Origin: Armigeres subalbatus
Taxonomy: Eukaryota > Arthropoda > Insecta > Diptera > Culicidae
Assembly: GCF_024139115.2 (NCBI RefSeq)
Contig: NW_026942806.1
Span: 1-64,000, forward strand
Length of the DNA stretch: 64,000 bases
Direction of reading: 5' to 3'
A program made the translations under genes and the position numbers. Below, piece by piece: positions 23,819 to 35,979 of the stretch (its first letter is position 1; each line of letters starts with the position of its first letter). The notes below the pieces were generated by a model. The model worked only from the letters and a program-made list of their open reading frames with translations, ran no database searches and had not been told where the DNA came from.

Positions 23819-25954
23819 AAAAATCAGAAGGGTTGTGTACAAGACACAACCGCGTAAACTACGTAAACTACGTAAGGCCTGTTCATTAAGGATTGTGGTG
23901 CCATAATGCATGAATATTTTTAGAAAATTCATTTGATTACTAATGTCACTGGTTTCGAAAAAAAACTAGCGTATCTTAAGATATGAAAATTGTTGGATAC
24001 GACAATTGTTTAAAAAGTTTACTATGAAAACCCAAATTTATTCCTCAGTGGTAATGATGCCTTCCTTGGATCCGAATTGCCTACATTTGGGTTTTGAAGC
24101 ATTTTATGAAATATTTCAATAGAAGAAGCCCTAGGGGAGCATCCTCTTTTCCGTTTACAACATTTGTTATTCAGAAACATTCCAATCATAGGCATATCTT
24201 GTTTTTCGTGCATCACTAGAAATCATAAAATGTCAATCATGTACCAAAACCCAATTAATTTGGTTGTGATGCGCGCGAGTAGTAAACGTTACGGACGAGA
24301 AAAGAGGGTGTGTGTGTTATTACAATCTAACTCTCACTGTCTGGCAGTGTCACCAGTGTTGGTAAAATCTCAAAATCTCTAATCTCATCGGCGATTCAAA
24401 CCATGCGTGAGTCAAATCCCATCAGAATCATGGCCCAGAGATTTGCTCATGATTCGAATCGCAATTTGCATCATTGCATGATATTTACGTGTTCTTCATT
24501 GTTGAATGCATTGAATTAACTGTTTTTCGTCTAAAACAATGGCTAATAATTGCATATATAAACAAAATATACGCCTCGATTGCGTTTTGACGCTTTTTAG
24601 AACGAAATCATTTTTCGGCGAGTGAGCGAAGCGATACGATTCTGGCCGAGAAACTCAAGCGCGATGCTCCCCCTACAGAATCGCAGGCGAGTTAGCTCGT
24701 GCTTGAAACCTCGATGATTCAGATTTGAGTATGATTCTACCAACACTGAATGTCACTATGGATAAAATATTCGTGCAACCATTTTATTAATATCATTGCA
24801 AGACTTTTGAATCAGGGAAGACGAGCTCGGTGGTCTAGTGGCTACCGCTTCTGCCTTATAAGCAGGAGGTCGTGGGTTCAATTCCAGGCTCGTCCCTTTC
24901 CTACTTTGTATTTCTATCTTAGTTCTTTCTGTGTTTCACGTTATACCAAAACGATTCCTACTGTTATAACCTTCCACGCAATCCCAAAACCTCCCGTGGC
25001 ACCTATGAGAGGTCGTGGAGTTCTCTGCATCTTTCTTAAGTAGGTATCCAACAAACCATCCTTCCCCTTCCTCAGCATTCGCTAGGACGTGGCCAGGACA
25101 GATCTCGACTATTGGAGAGTACATTGCTTCCATCTAAGAGTTAGTGATTAGTCCCAAATCCAATATCTGCGGTAACGGATGAAAGTGATGCTACTCTCAT
25201 ACAATAGTCTTGGCTTGTACCACCTACAAATTTGTGCGAACTGCTAAATGCTAATGCTAATGCTAATCATTGCAAGACTTTTGAATCAGGGAGCAAGAAG
25301 GTGATAGGGGGGGAACGGTTCGCCACTTCATCTCATAGCTCCTATTTCCATCCCATCAAAAACAAAGCAATGGAAAGGAATTTGGTTTGTTTATTATTTT
25401 TGTGATATTTTTCAGCAGTGAGCACGCCTGTTAACAAAAAGAAGCGACGAATTTGGTGCCGTATTTCTTTGTTTAGCGATGAGATGGATATATGTACAGT
25501 GAGATGGAGATCGGAACAGTTCCCCTAGCTCAATTGTAACTCATATAGCCCGTTTCAAGAACGTATGCGTTCCGAAGCCTTTGTCGTGTACAATAAGTAC
25601 CGCATTATTGCACCCACGTATTATAAAAATATTTTAAGTGCATTCACACTTCCTGAATCAAAGTTAAATCCTTCTGATTCAGGCGCGCATTTGATTGGAC
25701 AAAATATTATTAGGCCGATATAAATATTTTTTTTAATAATATGTCTCCCCCCCGCTCTTCTGTTTGTTTTGCTCAAAAATAACAATTTGAGGGGCAACAA
25801 AAAAAATTCCGGTAAATTTTGAGAACTTTCAAAACATGCTTTAATAAATCCAAGAAGTTTTTTTTTATTTTTTTTTCCATTTTAATATTTATTTTTTACT
25901 AGCAGACCCGACGAACTTTGTTTCGCCTAAAATTGATTTATTCTCTGATTAGTT
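23819..25954 (+). repeat. 2.1-kb block, copy 2
   Basis: This is the reverse-complement partner of 13264-15370, separated from it by 8.4 kb. Its inner end starts at AATCAGAAGGGTTG, with the hairpin GGTTGTGT/ACACAACC. Its outer end runs into a Helitron tail that continues beyond the block, whereas copy 1 is cut off there by repeat X. Short frames in the two copies translate to nearly identical peptides only because the DNA is nearly identical. Confidence 0.88.
24819..25265 (+). mobile_element. tRNA-derived SINE with tRNA-Ile(UAU)-like head
   Basis: The head (24820-24894) folds much like a tRNA. It has a 7-bp acceptor GACGAGC/GCTCGTC, an A-box-like TGGTCTAGTGG, an anticodon stem TCTGC/GCAGG with loop CTTATAA (anticodon UAU), and a B box GGTTCAATTCC at 24875-24885. 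The T stem is degenerate, so it is not a working tRNA gene. The body is about 370 bp and ends in a TGCTAA-type tandem tail. A perfect 27-bp direct repeat flanks it (24792-24818 and 25266-25292), longer than usual for a SINE target duplication. Confidence 0.83.
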
Positions 25955-26215
25955 CTCGAGTTATGCAGAAATGTTTGGTTCATTTGAATGGGAGCCCCCC
26001 TTTCCAGAAGAAGGAGGCGTTGCAAACCACCACAGAAACATATCTTCCCTTCCAAAACCTCCAAACGCCAGATCTTAAGAACCTTACCCGGCCCCAAAAA
26101 CCTCTGCATTCAAGTTTTCACGCCGCTCGATTCAGTAGAAGAAGAAAAAGATTACCCCCTCCCCCTTGACTTTGCGGAGACCAGTAGACCTTGACCTTGC
26201 GTAGACCATAATTTT
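25899..26215 (-). mobile_element. Helitron 3' fragment
   Basis: On the reverse strand the sequence ends GGCGAAACAAAGTTCGTCGG, then GTTTGCTAG followed by T, a Helitron-type terminus with a small GC-rich hairpin. The upstream part (to about 26215) includes a pyrimidine-rich stretch. It is a 3' piece; no Rep/helicase coding sequence is present. Confidence 0.6.
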
Positions 26216-27344
26216 TAAAAAATATGTGTAACGGCCTTTTTCACTTTTCACTTTGCAAAAAAAAAAGCTCAACATTTTTCCAAAGTCGTTTTTAATATAA
26301 GCATGTTTGTGCATTTACATTGCGATGATTGCATTATGTACTAGCAAGGGTATTTGATAACAATTGATAACAATTGATCGTTTCATGCCTGCACAAACAT
26401 GCCCCTATCTGCATCACTTTTTATATACCATGCACTAGGGTTATGCGCTAATTCGTCCATGGCGCTAGCATTCGTCATATCAAATTCTAAATCACTAAAT
26501 ACTCGCGAATCGTAAACTAAAATAATGAACTAATCATCTGGCAAGATAGAAAAAAGTGTACACTACGATCTGCATTCATTTAAATTACATTCCGGTGTTA
26601 CTTACTTGATATACAGTTAAATTTAACTTTGCGACTGTGACTTTTTGCACATTTTCCTACGTTATCCGTGCGACGAAGGAAAATCCAGTTCGTTCACTGT
26701 TGTAGAAGACGCGCAACACCGTCACCAAAATCAACGAAATTCACTGATTTTCACCACACTTTTTCACATAAATTTCTCACAGCGCACTAAATAAAAGCAA
26801 TGTTTATTGCTCAAGTGAATAATAATTGCAAAATAACTGCCGGAAGGCGCTCAAATGATCTGTTTTTTCAAACTTTAGAGCGTTTGAAATTTATTTTCTT
26901 CGTCGCCTTGTTTATAGTAGAAAAACGCGTTGCCAAACTGGCGGTTTGAACTGAAATAATCTTATGTTACACATCTGATAATACATCATGCAGTCAATAA
27001 AAGTGGGTTTTTCAATTATTTTCCGCTAGTGTAATAAAAGAAAAGTCTTCCAAATAAAAATTTTCATACACACTCGTCATTCACACTAAAATTTTCCACT
27101 ATTCCAAAAGTTTGAAACAGGAGAAATAATTTCATAACAGAAATCTGTTGGCAGCACTACCCACGTACATGTGTGTTAGTTGTTTGACAGACTGAGGCAT
27201 TTAACTGAATGGCAGCACAATCGAAACCATTTTTATGCGGTCGAAATGGGATTGCAATAGGAAATTTTTGTTCCAGTACCGAAAATAAATTTTTAAGTTT
27301 GACTTTCAATATTGATCAAAATGATAGTTATTCTGCATAAAGTC
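26216..27344. other. No supported gene
   Basis: AT-rich sequence without a long open frame, RNA gene or recognised repeat. It directly precedes the satellite locus, so any promoter for satellite transcription could lie here or on the far side; none was identified. Confidence 0.45.
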
Positions 27345-30250
27345 ACAGATAAGTCGTCCAGTTATCCAAGAAATGGCTTGAGCTCAGGAACAAAGACTTG
27401 CAGTCCTGTTTTAAGTATGGTACATGCTCCTCGTGGTACAGAGAAAGAAAACGTAGATGATCAATTTTTCGGTTTCAAATATGGTACATGCTCTCTGTAG
27501 TACAAAGAACAGAATGCGTTCACTGCATATGTTCTTGGTCATCCAAGAAATCCCTGGAGTAAGGCCTTCCGATCTACACGCGTAACTGAAGATCAATTTT
27601 CGGGTTTCAAATATGGTACATGCTCTCTGTAGTACAAAAAACAGAATGCGTTCACTGCATATGTTCTTGGTCATCCAAGAAATCCCTGAAGTAAGGCCTT
27701 TCGATCTACACGCGTAACTGAAGATCAATTTTCCGGTTTCAAATATGGGACATGCTCTCTGTAGTACAAAGAACAGAATGCGTTCACTGCATATGTTCTT
27801 GGTCATCCAAGAAATCCCTGGAGTAAGGCCTTCCGATCTACACGCGTAACTGAAGATCAATTTTCCGGTTTCAAATATGGTACATGCTCTCTGTAGTACA
27901 AAAAACAGAATTCGTTCACTGCATATGTTCTTGGTCATCCAAGAAATCCCTGGAGTAAGGCCTTTTGATCTACACGCGTAACTGAAGATCAATTTTCCGG
28001 TTTCAAATATGGGACATGCTCTCTGTAGTACAAAGAACAGAATGCGTTCACTGCATATGTTCTTGATCATCCAAGAAATCCCTGGAGTAAGGCCTTTCGA
28101 TCTACACGCGTAACTGAAGATCAATTTTCCGGTTTCAAATATGATACATGCTCTCTGTAGTACAAAGAACAGAATGCGTTCACTGCATTTGTTCTTGGTC
28201 ATCCAAGAAATCCCTGGAGTAAGGCCTTTCGATCTACACGTGTAACTGAAGATCACTTTTCCGGTTTCAAATATGGTACATGCTCTCTGTAGTACAAAGA
28301 ACAGAATGCGTTCACTGCATATGTTCTTGGTCATCCAAGAAATCCCTGAAGTAAGGCCTTTCAATCTACACGCGTAACTGAAGATCATTTTTCCGGTTTC
28401 AAATATGGCACATGCTCTCTGTAGTACAAAAAACAGAATTCGTTCACTGCATATGTTCTTGGTCATCCAAGAAATCCCTGGAGAAAGGCCTTTTGATCTA
28501 CACGCGTAACTGAAGATCAATTTTCCTGTTTCAAATATGGGACATGCTCTCTGTAGTACAAAGAACAGAATGCGTTCACTGCATATGTTCTTGATCATCC
28601 AAGAAATCCCTGGAGTAAGGCCTTTTGATCTACACGCGTAACTGAAGATCAATTTTCCGGTTTCAAATATGGTACATGCTCTCTGTAGTACAAAGAACAG
28701 AATGCGTTCACTGCATATGTTCTTGGTCATCCAAGAAATCCCTGGAGTAAGGCCTTTCGATCTACACGTGTAACTGAAGATCACTTTTCCGGTTTCAAAT
28801 ATGGTACATGCTCTCTGTAGTACAAAGAACAGAATGCGTTCACTGCATATGTTATTGGTCATCCAAAAAATCCATGGAGTAAGGCCTTCCGATCTACACG
28901 CGTAACTGAAGATCAATTTTCCGGTTTCAAATATGGTACATGCTCTCTGTAGTACAAAGAACAGAATGCGTTCACTGCATTTGTTCTTGATCATCCAAGA
29001 AATCCCTGGAGTAAGGCCTTTCGATCTACACGTGTAACTGAAGATCACTTTTCCGGTTTCAAATATGGTACATGCTCTCTGTAGTACAAAGAACAGAATG
29101 CGTTCACTGCATATGTTCTTGGTCATCCAAGAAATCCCTGAAGTAAGGCCTTTCAATCTACACGCGTAACTGAAGATCAATTTTCCGGTTTCAAATATGG
29201 TACATGCTCTCTGTAGTACAAAGAACAAAATGCGTTCACTGCATATGTTCTTGGTCATCCAAAAAATCCCTGGAGTAAGGCCTTCCGATCTACACGCGTA
29301 ACTGAAGATCAATTTTCCGGTTTCAAATATGGTACATGCTCTCTGTAGTACAAAAAACAGAATGCGTTCACTGCATATGTTCTTGGTCATCCAAGAAATC
29401 CCTGAAGTAAGGCCTTTCAATCTACACGCGTAACTGAAGATCAATTTTCCGGTTTCAAATATGGTACATGCTCTCTGTAGTACAAAGAACAGAATGCGTT
29501 CACTGCATATGTTCTTGGTCATCCAAGAAATCCCTGGAGTAAGGCCTTTCGATCTACACGCGTAACTGAAGATCAATTTTCCGGTTTCAAATATGGAACA
29601 TGCTCTCTGTAGTACAAAGAACAGAATGTGTTCACTGCATATGTTCTTGGTCATCCAAGAAATCCCTGGAGTAAGGCCTTTCGATCTACACGCATAACTG
29701 AAGATCAATTTTCCGGTTTCAAATATGGGACATGCTCTCTGTAGTACAAAGAACAGAATGCGTTCATATCATATGTTCTTGGTCAACCAAGAAATCCCTG
29801 GAGTAAGGCCTTTTGATCTTCACGCGTAACTGAAGTTCAATTCTCCAGTTTCAAACATGGTACATGCTCTCTGTAGTACAAAGAACAGAATGCGTTCACA
29901 GCATATTTTCTTGGTCATCCAAGAAATCCCTGGAGTAAGGCCTTTCGATCTACACGCGTAACTGAAGATCAATTTTCCGGTTTCAAATATGGTACATGCT
30001 CTCTGTAATAAAAATAACAGAATGCGTTCACAGCATATGTTCTTGGTCAACCAAGAAATCCCTGGAGTAAGGCCTTTCGATCTACACGCGTAACTAAAAA
30101 TCAATTTTCCGGTTTCAAATATGGTACATGCTCTCTGTAGTACAAAGACCAGAATGCATTCACTGCATATGTTCATGGTCATCCAAGAAATCCCTGGAGT
30201 AAGGCCTTTCGATCTACACGCGTAGCTGATGATCAATCTCAAAAAGTAGT
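27345..30250 (-). repeat. Satellite array, type A units of 132 bp
   Basis: About 21 head-to-tail units with a period of exactly 132 bp, measured from successive ATGGTACATG starts at 27481, 27613 and 27745. Most units are highly similar; the leftmost one (27345-27480) and the last few near 29760-30240 are more diverged. On the reverse strand each unit reads through the core GTTACGCGTGTAGAT, followed by GAAGGCCTTACTCCAGGGAT. The core is shared with the type B units on the other side of the locus. The clustered organisation in a mosquito recalls the tapiR satellite of Aedes, which produces abundant piRNAs. I cannot verify sequence identity from memory. Confidence 0.95.
27411..29708 (-). other. 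765-codon open frame across the satellite, probably not a gene
   Basis: Because 132 is divisible by three, one reverse frame stays open through 17 units. It translates to 44-residue repeats such as CRSKGLTPGISWMTKN followed by ICSERILFFVLQRAC. Differences between units are often amino-acid changing (Ser/Leu, Lys/Glu, Pro/Ser, Ser/Phe, Thr/Ile), which does not look like protein-level constraint. The start codon is internal to a unit. The hydrophobic, Cys-containing repeat resembles no family known to me. I regard it as a by-product of array homogenisation. Confidence 0.6.
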
Positions 30251-30359
30251 GGACGTCATATTTGAATCATCACTTTATTTGTGTGTTTTTTAAGTTTAAG
30301 ATCAAGTTCAACACAAATGTATCCAATATGAAGAGAGCATGAACCATATTTGAAATCGG

Positions 30360-30645
30360 AACATTGATCTTCAGCTACGTGTGTAGATCAAATTGCCTTA
30401 TTCCAGGGATTTTTCTGTTATTCGTACTACAGAGAGCATGTACCATATTTGAAACCGGAAAATTGATCTTCAGTTACGCGTGTAGATCGGAAGGCCTTAC
30501 TCCAGGGATTTTTTGGATGACCAAGAACATATGCAGTGAATGCATTCTGTTCTTTGTACTACAGAGAGCACGTACCATATTTGAAACCGGAAAATTGATC
30601 TTCAGTTACGCGTGTAGATCTGAAGGCCTCCACTTCAGGAATTTC
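30360..30645 (+). repeat. Satellite array, type A units in reversed orientation
   Basis: About two type A units, the first shortened, lie in the opposite orientation to the main array. A junction of about 110 bp (30251-30360) that is not clearly satellite separates the two orientations. The repeated peptide CTIFETGKLIFSYACRSEGL now appears on the forward strand. Confidence 0.9.
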
Positions 30646-32850
30646 TTGGATATCCGCGAACGTCTTCCATACGCAGATTCGGTTAAATGTACTACAATGG
30701 GTACATTACATTAACAAAACAGACCTGTAGATCATTGGTTACGCGTGTAGACCTGAAGGCCTTCACTTCTGGGATTTCTTGGATAACCGTGAAGATCTTC
30801 CATACGCAGATTCTATCATATGTACCACAATGGGTATATTACATTTACAAAACAGGCCTGCAGATCATTGGTTACGCGCGTAGATCTGAAGACCTCCACT
30901 TCAGGTATTTCTTGGATATTCGCGAACGTCTTCGATACGCAGATTCTGTTATATGTACTACAATGGGTACATTACATCAACAAAACAGGCCTGTAGATCA
31001 TTGATTACGCGTGTAGACCTGAAGGCCTTCACTTCAGGGATTTCTTGGATAACCGTGCATATCTTCCAAACGCAGTGCAGATTCTATCATATGTAGCACA
31101 ATGGGTACATTACATTTACAAACCAGGCCTGTAGATCATTGGTTAAGCGCGTAGATCTGAAGACCTCCACTTCAGGTATTTCTTGGATATCCGCGAACGT
31201 CTTCGATACGCAGATTCTGTTATATGTACTACAATGGGTACATTACATTAACAAAACAGGCCTGTAGATCATTGGTCACGCGTGTAGACCTGAAGGCCTT
31301 CACTTCAGGGATTTCTTGGAAAACCGTGAACGTCTTCGATACGCAGATTCTGTTATATGTACTACAATGAGTACATTACATCAACAAAACAGGCCTGTAG
31401 ATCATTGGGTACGCGTGTAGACCTGAAGGCCTTCACTTCAGGTATTTCTTGGATAACCGTGAAGATTTTCCATTCGCAGATTCTATCATATGTACCACAA
31501 TGGACATATTACATTCACAAAACAGGCCTGTAGATCCTTGGCTACGCGTGTAGACCTGAAGGCCTTCACTTCCGGTATTTCTTGGCTAACCGCGAAAGTC
31601 TTCCATACGCAGATTCTGTTATATGTACCACAATGGGTACATTACATTAACAAAATAGGCCTGTAGATCATTGGTTACGCGTGTAGATCTGAAGGCTTTC
31701 ATTTCTGGCATTTCTTGGATAACCGCGAACGTCTTCTATACGCAGATTCTGTTATATGTACTACAATGGGTACATAACATTAGGAAAACAGGCCTGTAGA
31801 TCATTTGTTACGCGTGTAGACCTGAAGGGCTCTACTTCAGGGATTTCTTGGATAACCGTGAAGATCTGCCATACGCAGATTCTGTTATATGTACCACAAT
31901 GGGTATATTACAATTACAAAACAGGCCTGTAGATCATTGGATACGCGTGTAGATCTGAAGACCTCCACTTCAGGGATTTCTTGGATAACCACGAACGTCT
32001 TCGATACGCAGATTCTGTTATATGTACCACTATGGGTACATTTCATTAACAAAATAGGCCTGTAGATCATTGGTTACGCATTAAGATCTGAAGGCTTTCA
32101 CGTCCGGCATTTCTTGGATAACCGCGAACGTCTTCCATACGCAGATTCTGTTATATGTACTACAATGGGTACATAACATTAAAAAAACAGGCCTGTAGAT
32201 CATTAGTTACGCGTGTAGACCTGAAGGGGTTTACTTCAGGGATTTCTTGGATAACCGTGGAGATCTTCCATACGCAGATTCTATCATGTGTACCACAATG
32301 GGTATAATTCATTTATAAAACAGGCCTGTAGATCATTGGTTATGCGTGTAAATCTGAAGGCCTCCACTTCTGGTATTTCTTGGATAACTGCGATTGTCTT
32401 CCATACGCAGAATCTGTTATATATACTACAATGGGTACATGACATTTACAAAATAGGCCTGTAGATCATTGGTTACACATGTAGATCTGAAGGCTTTCAC
32501 GTCCGGCATTTCTTGGATAACCGCGAACGTCTTCCATACGCAGATTCTGTTATATGTACTACAATGGGTACATAACAGGCCTGTAGATCATTGGTTACGC
32601 GTGTAGACCTGAAGGCCTTCACTTCAGGGATTTCTTAGATAAACGTGGAGATCTTCCATACGCAGATTCTATCATATGTACCACAATGGGTATATTACAT
32701 TTACAAAACAGGCCTGTAGATCATTGGTTACGCGTGTAGATCTGAAGAACTCTACTTCAGGTATTTCTTGGATAGCCACGAACATCCTCCGTACACATAT
32801 TCCATTCAATGTTTCACAATGTACACATATCATATTCAGAACAGGCCAAT
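30646..32850 (+). repeat. Satellite array, type B units of about 133 bp
   Basis: About 16 units, spaced 133 bp between successive GCCTGTAGATCATTGG words (30724, 30857 and 30990), with occasional length variants such as a 138-bp unit. Type B aligns with type A over GTTACGCGTGTAGA, then CTGAAGGCCTTCACTTCAGG and ATTTCTTGGATAACC, but differs elsewhere (GTACTACAATGGGTAC in place of the GTACTACAGAGAGCATG of type A). Units alternate between versions with TACCACAATGGG and TACTACAATGGG, suggesting a higher-order pattern. No open frame runs through this part. Confidence 0.93.
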
Positions 32851-33304
32851 ATTAATTGAATTTATGTTATTTTTATTTAACACGGTATGATACCGCATAA
32901 AAAACTAATTTGGTGTACTTGTAGAAATTGCACACCAATACCAACAGATTTATTTGACAGCAATCCATCGAGTTTCAGACTGGACGAATGAAAATTTTCA
33001 TGGACGTAAACAGATTATCATAAGACAAGTTTGAAAAATTTGAAGGGTATTTTTGATTGCCGATTCTCAATAAACTATGATTTGTTCAATGCGCTAATAG
33101 TACACAATGAAAACTAGGAACTCTAAAATACGTGTTACATACAACTTAGTTAGAGTAAGTAGTTGGGCTGGCGTATAAATTAGATTTGAAAACCAAGCAC
33201 TACCTACTACGACGGGAATTAGCTCACTACCCTACATTACGCATTTTTGTTACATTTGTTTCGACCGCGGTCACTGGTCCGGCTCCATTGTTCTACCTTT
33301 TGTG
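32851..33304. other. No supported gene
   Basis: AT-rich flank of the satellite. Short forward frames near 33186-33407 overlap the next dispersed repeat and are not convincing. Confidence 0.45.
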
Positions 33305-33627
33305 CGAAACACCGCACAAAAAGCAGAGTCCAAAATCCAACCGCACTGAACGGCGACGGCCGAAACGAGACTCTTGCGGACAAGAAAAGAGGGTGCTGCC
33401 AAAATGATCCGATACCCTATTTTAACGTTCATGACCTAAAGTTTCAATGTATTGACAAATTGGTAGAGAACTTCCGAGTCGATTGATATATAAATCACAA
33501 AAGTCCATCGGAAGATAGAGGCGCTATTTAAGTTCAAAATCTTACATGATTTCGTGACGGTCTCGAATTTGGAAATTTTCATTTGTCACCCTGTATCCGA
33601 GTCTTCCCCTTAGACGTAATTTACGTC
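33305..33627. mobile_element. Dispersed repeat X, copy 2
   Basis: This is the reverse complement of 12993-13263, carrying an extra ~50 bp near 33408-33455. It ends in the palindrome GACGTAATTTACGTC. Immediately beyond (33628-33765) comes a motif GCGTTACGCAATTTGTGAAC that looks like another element's end. Non-coding; class unknown. Confidence 0.6.
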
Positions 33628-33815
33628 AAAAAATGTCTTAGTTACGCGTTATATGGGGAGAGGGATGGGGTATCAAAAATGTTACTTTCTGTTACGAAGG
33701 AGAGGGAGGGGGTTAAAAACTCGTATTTTTGCGTTACGCAATTTGTGAACAGACCCTTACCCCAATGGAATGGGGTAAGTGGAAAACCCAAGTTCCCTTG
33801 ACCTTTAATAGTAAT

Positions 33816-35979
33816 TAGGGGTTCCATTCCCGGAAACGATTTCCCGGGAAATCAATTTTCCCGGGATTCCCGATTCCCGGGATGCGCACTTTAGTTTCCC
33901 GAATTTCCCGGGAAATTATTATGTTAAAGTATTTATCAATTTTTGGAGACGATTGTGATTGGTTAAAGTATTTGGAAATTCTTATTACGGTAGTACCGTT
34001 CTACCTACACACCATATTTAAAGTTAACGAGCAATGTTTTTCTTCAGTCGATAACAAACACTGAAGAAGTTTCCAAGTAGGAAACGAAATACGTATCTGT
34101 TTGTTGATACATAAAAAGTGAATAGTGGAAGTAAATGGAAGAATAATAGTCTTTTAACCTTGTAGCATTTCCCCTAAGACGCTCTAAAATAATTAATCAG
34201 TATATTTCGCTTTAAAAGTAGATTACTCCCCATATTAAAAAATAATTAAGTTTTTATCTGTAGATGCTACAGTATTGTACGGTTCAACTCTAATGCGTGT
34301 TGAAGGGAGGCGAATCAAACCATAAGTTTCCATCGGTCGTTTATTTATTTAGTAAGCCCAATCATTACGGGCATTATGAATTCGAAATAAAAATCGAGTA
34401 TTTGATGAAATGTCTAAATAGCAAGAATAAAGTTATTTAATTGTGCAGAGCGAAAAATTTTCTCCAGATCGCAGATATTTAAGCAAGGGCAGTGACGGCT
34501 TTGGTAGGTTTATTGTCAGAGGCTTATTTTTTAAGATTTTCAATACTTTTTGATTCAAACCCCGATATGTGTTCGTGGGCTTCGTGGCCGTGCGGTTAGC
34601 GACGTCAATCATCTAGACGCATGTGCTGTGGAGTGTGGGTTTGATTCCCGCCCCGGTAAGGAGAAAACTTTTCGTAAAGCGAAAAGTTCTCCATTGGTCC
34701 ACTGGGTGTTGTGTAAATGTCCTGTCCGTTGTCTTATGCTAGATGTTAAGTGTTCAGTCTGTGCGACTCTGGTCGAAGACGGTGACCCTGTCTTTTCTTT
34801 TTCAAAAAGACTCATGTTCCGAACACTCGTTTTTGTTTTGAGATATTGCTTTCAACAGTCTAACAAAAACTCGCCAAACTTATGCAATTTTTGCGTTTCT
34901 GGTGCTGCTCGGAATTTCAAACAAAGTTTGACAGAAAGATTCATTTAATATTGATAGTTATGATTTGTAAGGTACGACCATAAAACGCTTGTCTGAACGT
35001 ATTTTTTCGCTTTTGAAAAAAAAAATTATTGCTTACATAAGCCAGGGCACTAGACTAAAAACTGTGTCCCATCCCAAGACGTCGAGGACCCAAGGAGTGT
35101 ACATTAATCTTCTTAGTCACTCCCAACGATTCGTTAATCATATTTCCCCTGAATGTGAAACGGTTGGTACGGCTGTCCCCGTTTCTTCCTTTCGTAGATT
35201 CATGTTATTGATCATGTTATTTATTACTAAATAATCTGATTGCCGGGGAGTTATGGATTATTTCCCAAATTCAAGCCTGCACGGTGGGCCTGGCCGTTTT
35301 AATACTTGTGTCATATTTATGATATGCTGCAAATATTAATGCAGACAAGAAAATGCTCGGAAATACAACCGACATTTCCAGGATGCTTTCCAATACTGGC
35401 TGTGCATGTGCTAAGACAAGACAAGACAAAAAACATTTATTGCTTACATACTTCAAATGCAAAGGCGAAATGTGCTCAAGTGTTCGTATCAAGGTTCGTA
35501 TTATAAATCAAATTTGACCAGAATATTGTTTGCATTAATAAAATACGAGTACCAGAATGGCTGATGCTAGAAATCTTCCGGCAATAACAGAACATATCAA
35601 GGAAGAATCAAGGAATCATCTGACACAGCAGATCTTACTCTCTAACGAGAGTAGATACTGAAACTTCGTCTTCTGATGCTCATGATATAGTGAGCGTTTT
35701 GGAGACATAGACATAAACCTAGGTAACGCTTATCGATCTAAACAGAGACAATTTTTCAGACTTTTCAACAACTCTTTAATCATTTTTGCATAATGTATCA
35801 AGTATCAATCCCTTGTCGAGAGTATATTTTTATCCTTATTATCCTAGTTATTATATCACGTTACAATTTTGAGTTCCGCAAAATTGTTTTATTTCCCGGG
35901 TTCCCGGGAAATCCCGGGAAGTTAACATTTTATTTCCCGTTTCCCGGGAAGTTGATTCCCGGGAAAAATGGAACCCCTA
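33816..35979. mobile_element. hAT-like non-autonomous transposon with 8-bp target duplication
   Basis: The ends are inverted: TAGGGGTTCCATTCCCGG on the left and the reverse complement of TAGGGGTTCCATTTTTCCCG on the right, followed inward by many TTCCCGGGAA-type subterminal repeats. ATAGTAAT is perfectly duplicated at 33808-33815 and 35980-35987. An 8-bp duplication with TAGGG ends fits hAT. The 2.16-kb interior has no transposase frame. It contains a family 2 SINE at 34575-34800 and other non-coding DNA with short repeats. Confidence 0.88.
34575..34800 (+). mobile_element. tRNA-derived SINE (family 2), uninterrupted
   Basis: Closely similar to the SINE at 19182-19650, without its MITE. The A-box region reads GTGGCCGTGCGGTTAGCG and the B box GGTTTGATTCC is at 34638-34648. 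It is nested inside the hAT-like element. Short frames on both strands here are not genes. Confidence 0.8.

Noticed and set aside
24820..24894. Functional tRNA-Ile(UAU) gene
   Set aside because: The T stem is mispaired and the sequence is the head of a SINE flanked by direct repeats, present in two copies.
27345..32850. CRISPR array
   Set aside because: Units are contiguous 132-133-bp repeats without spacers, in a eukaryotic transposon-rich context.
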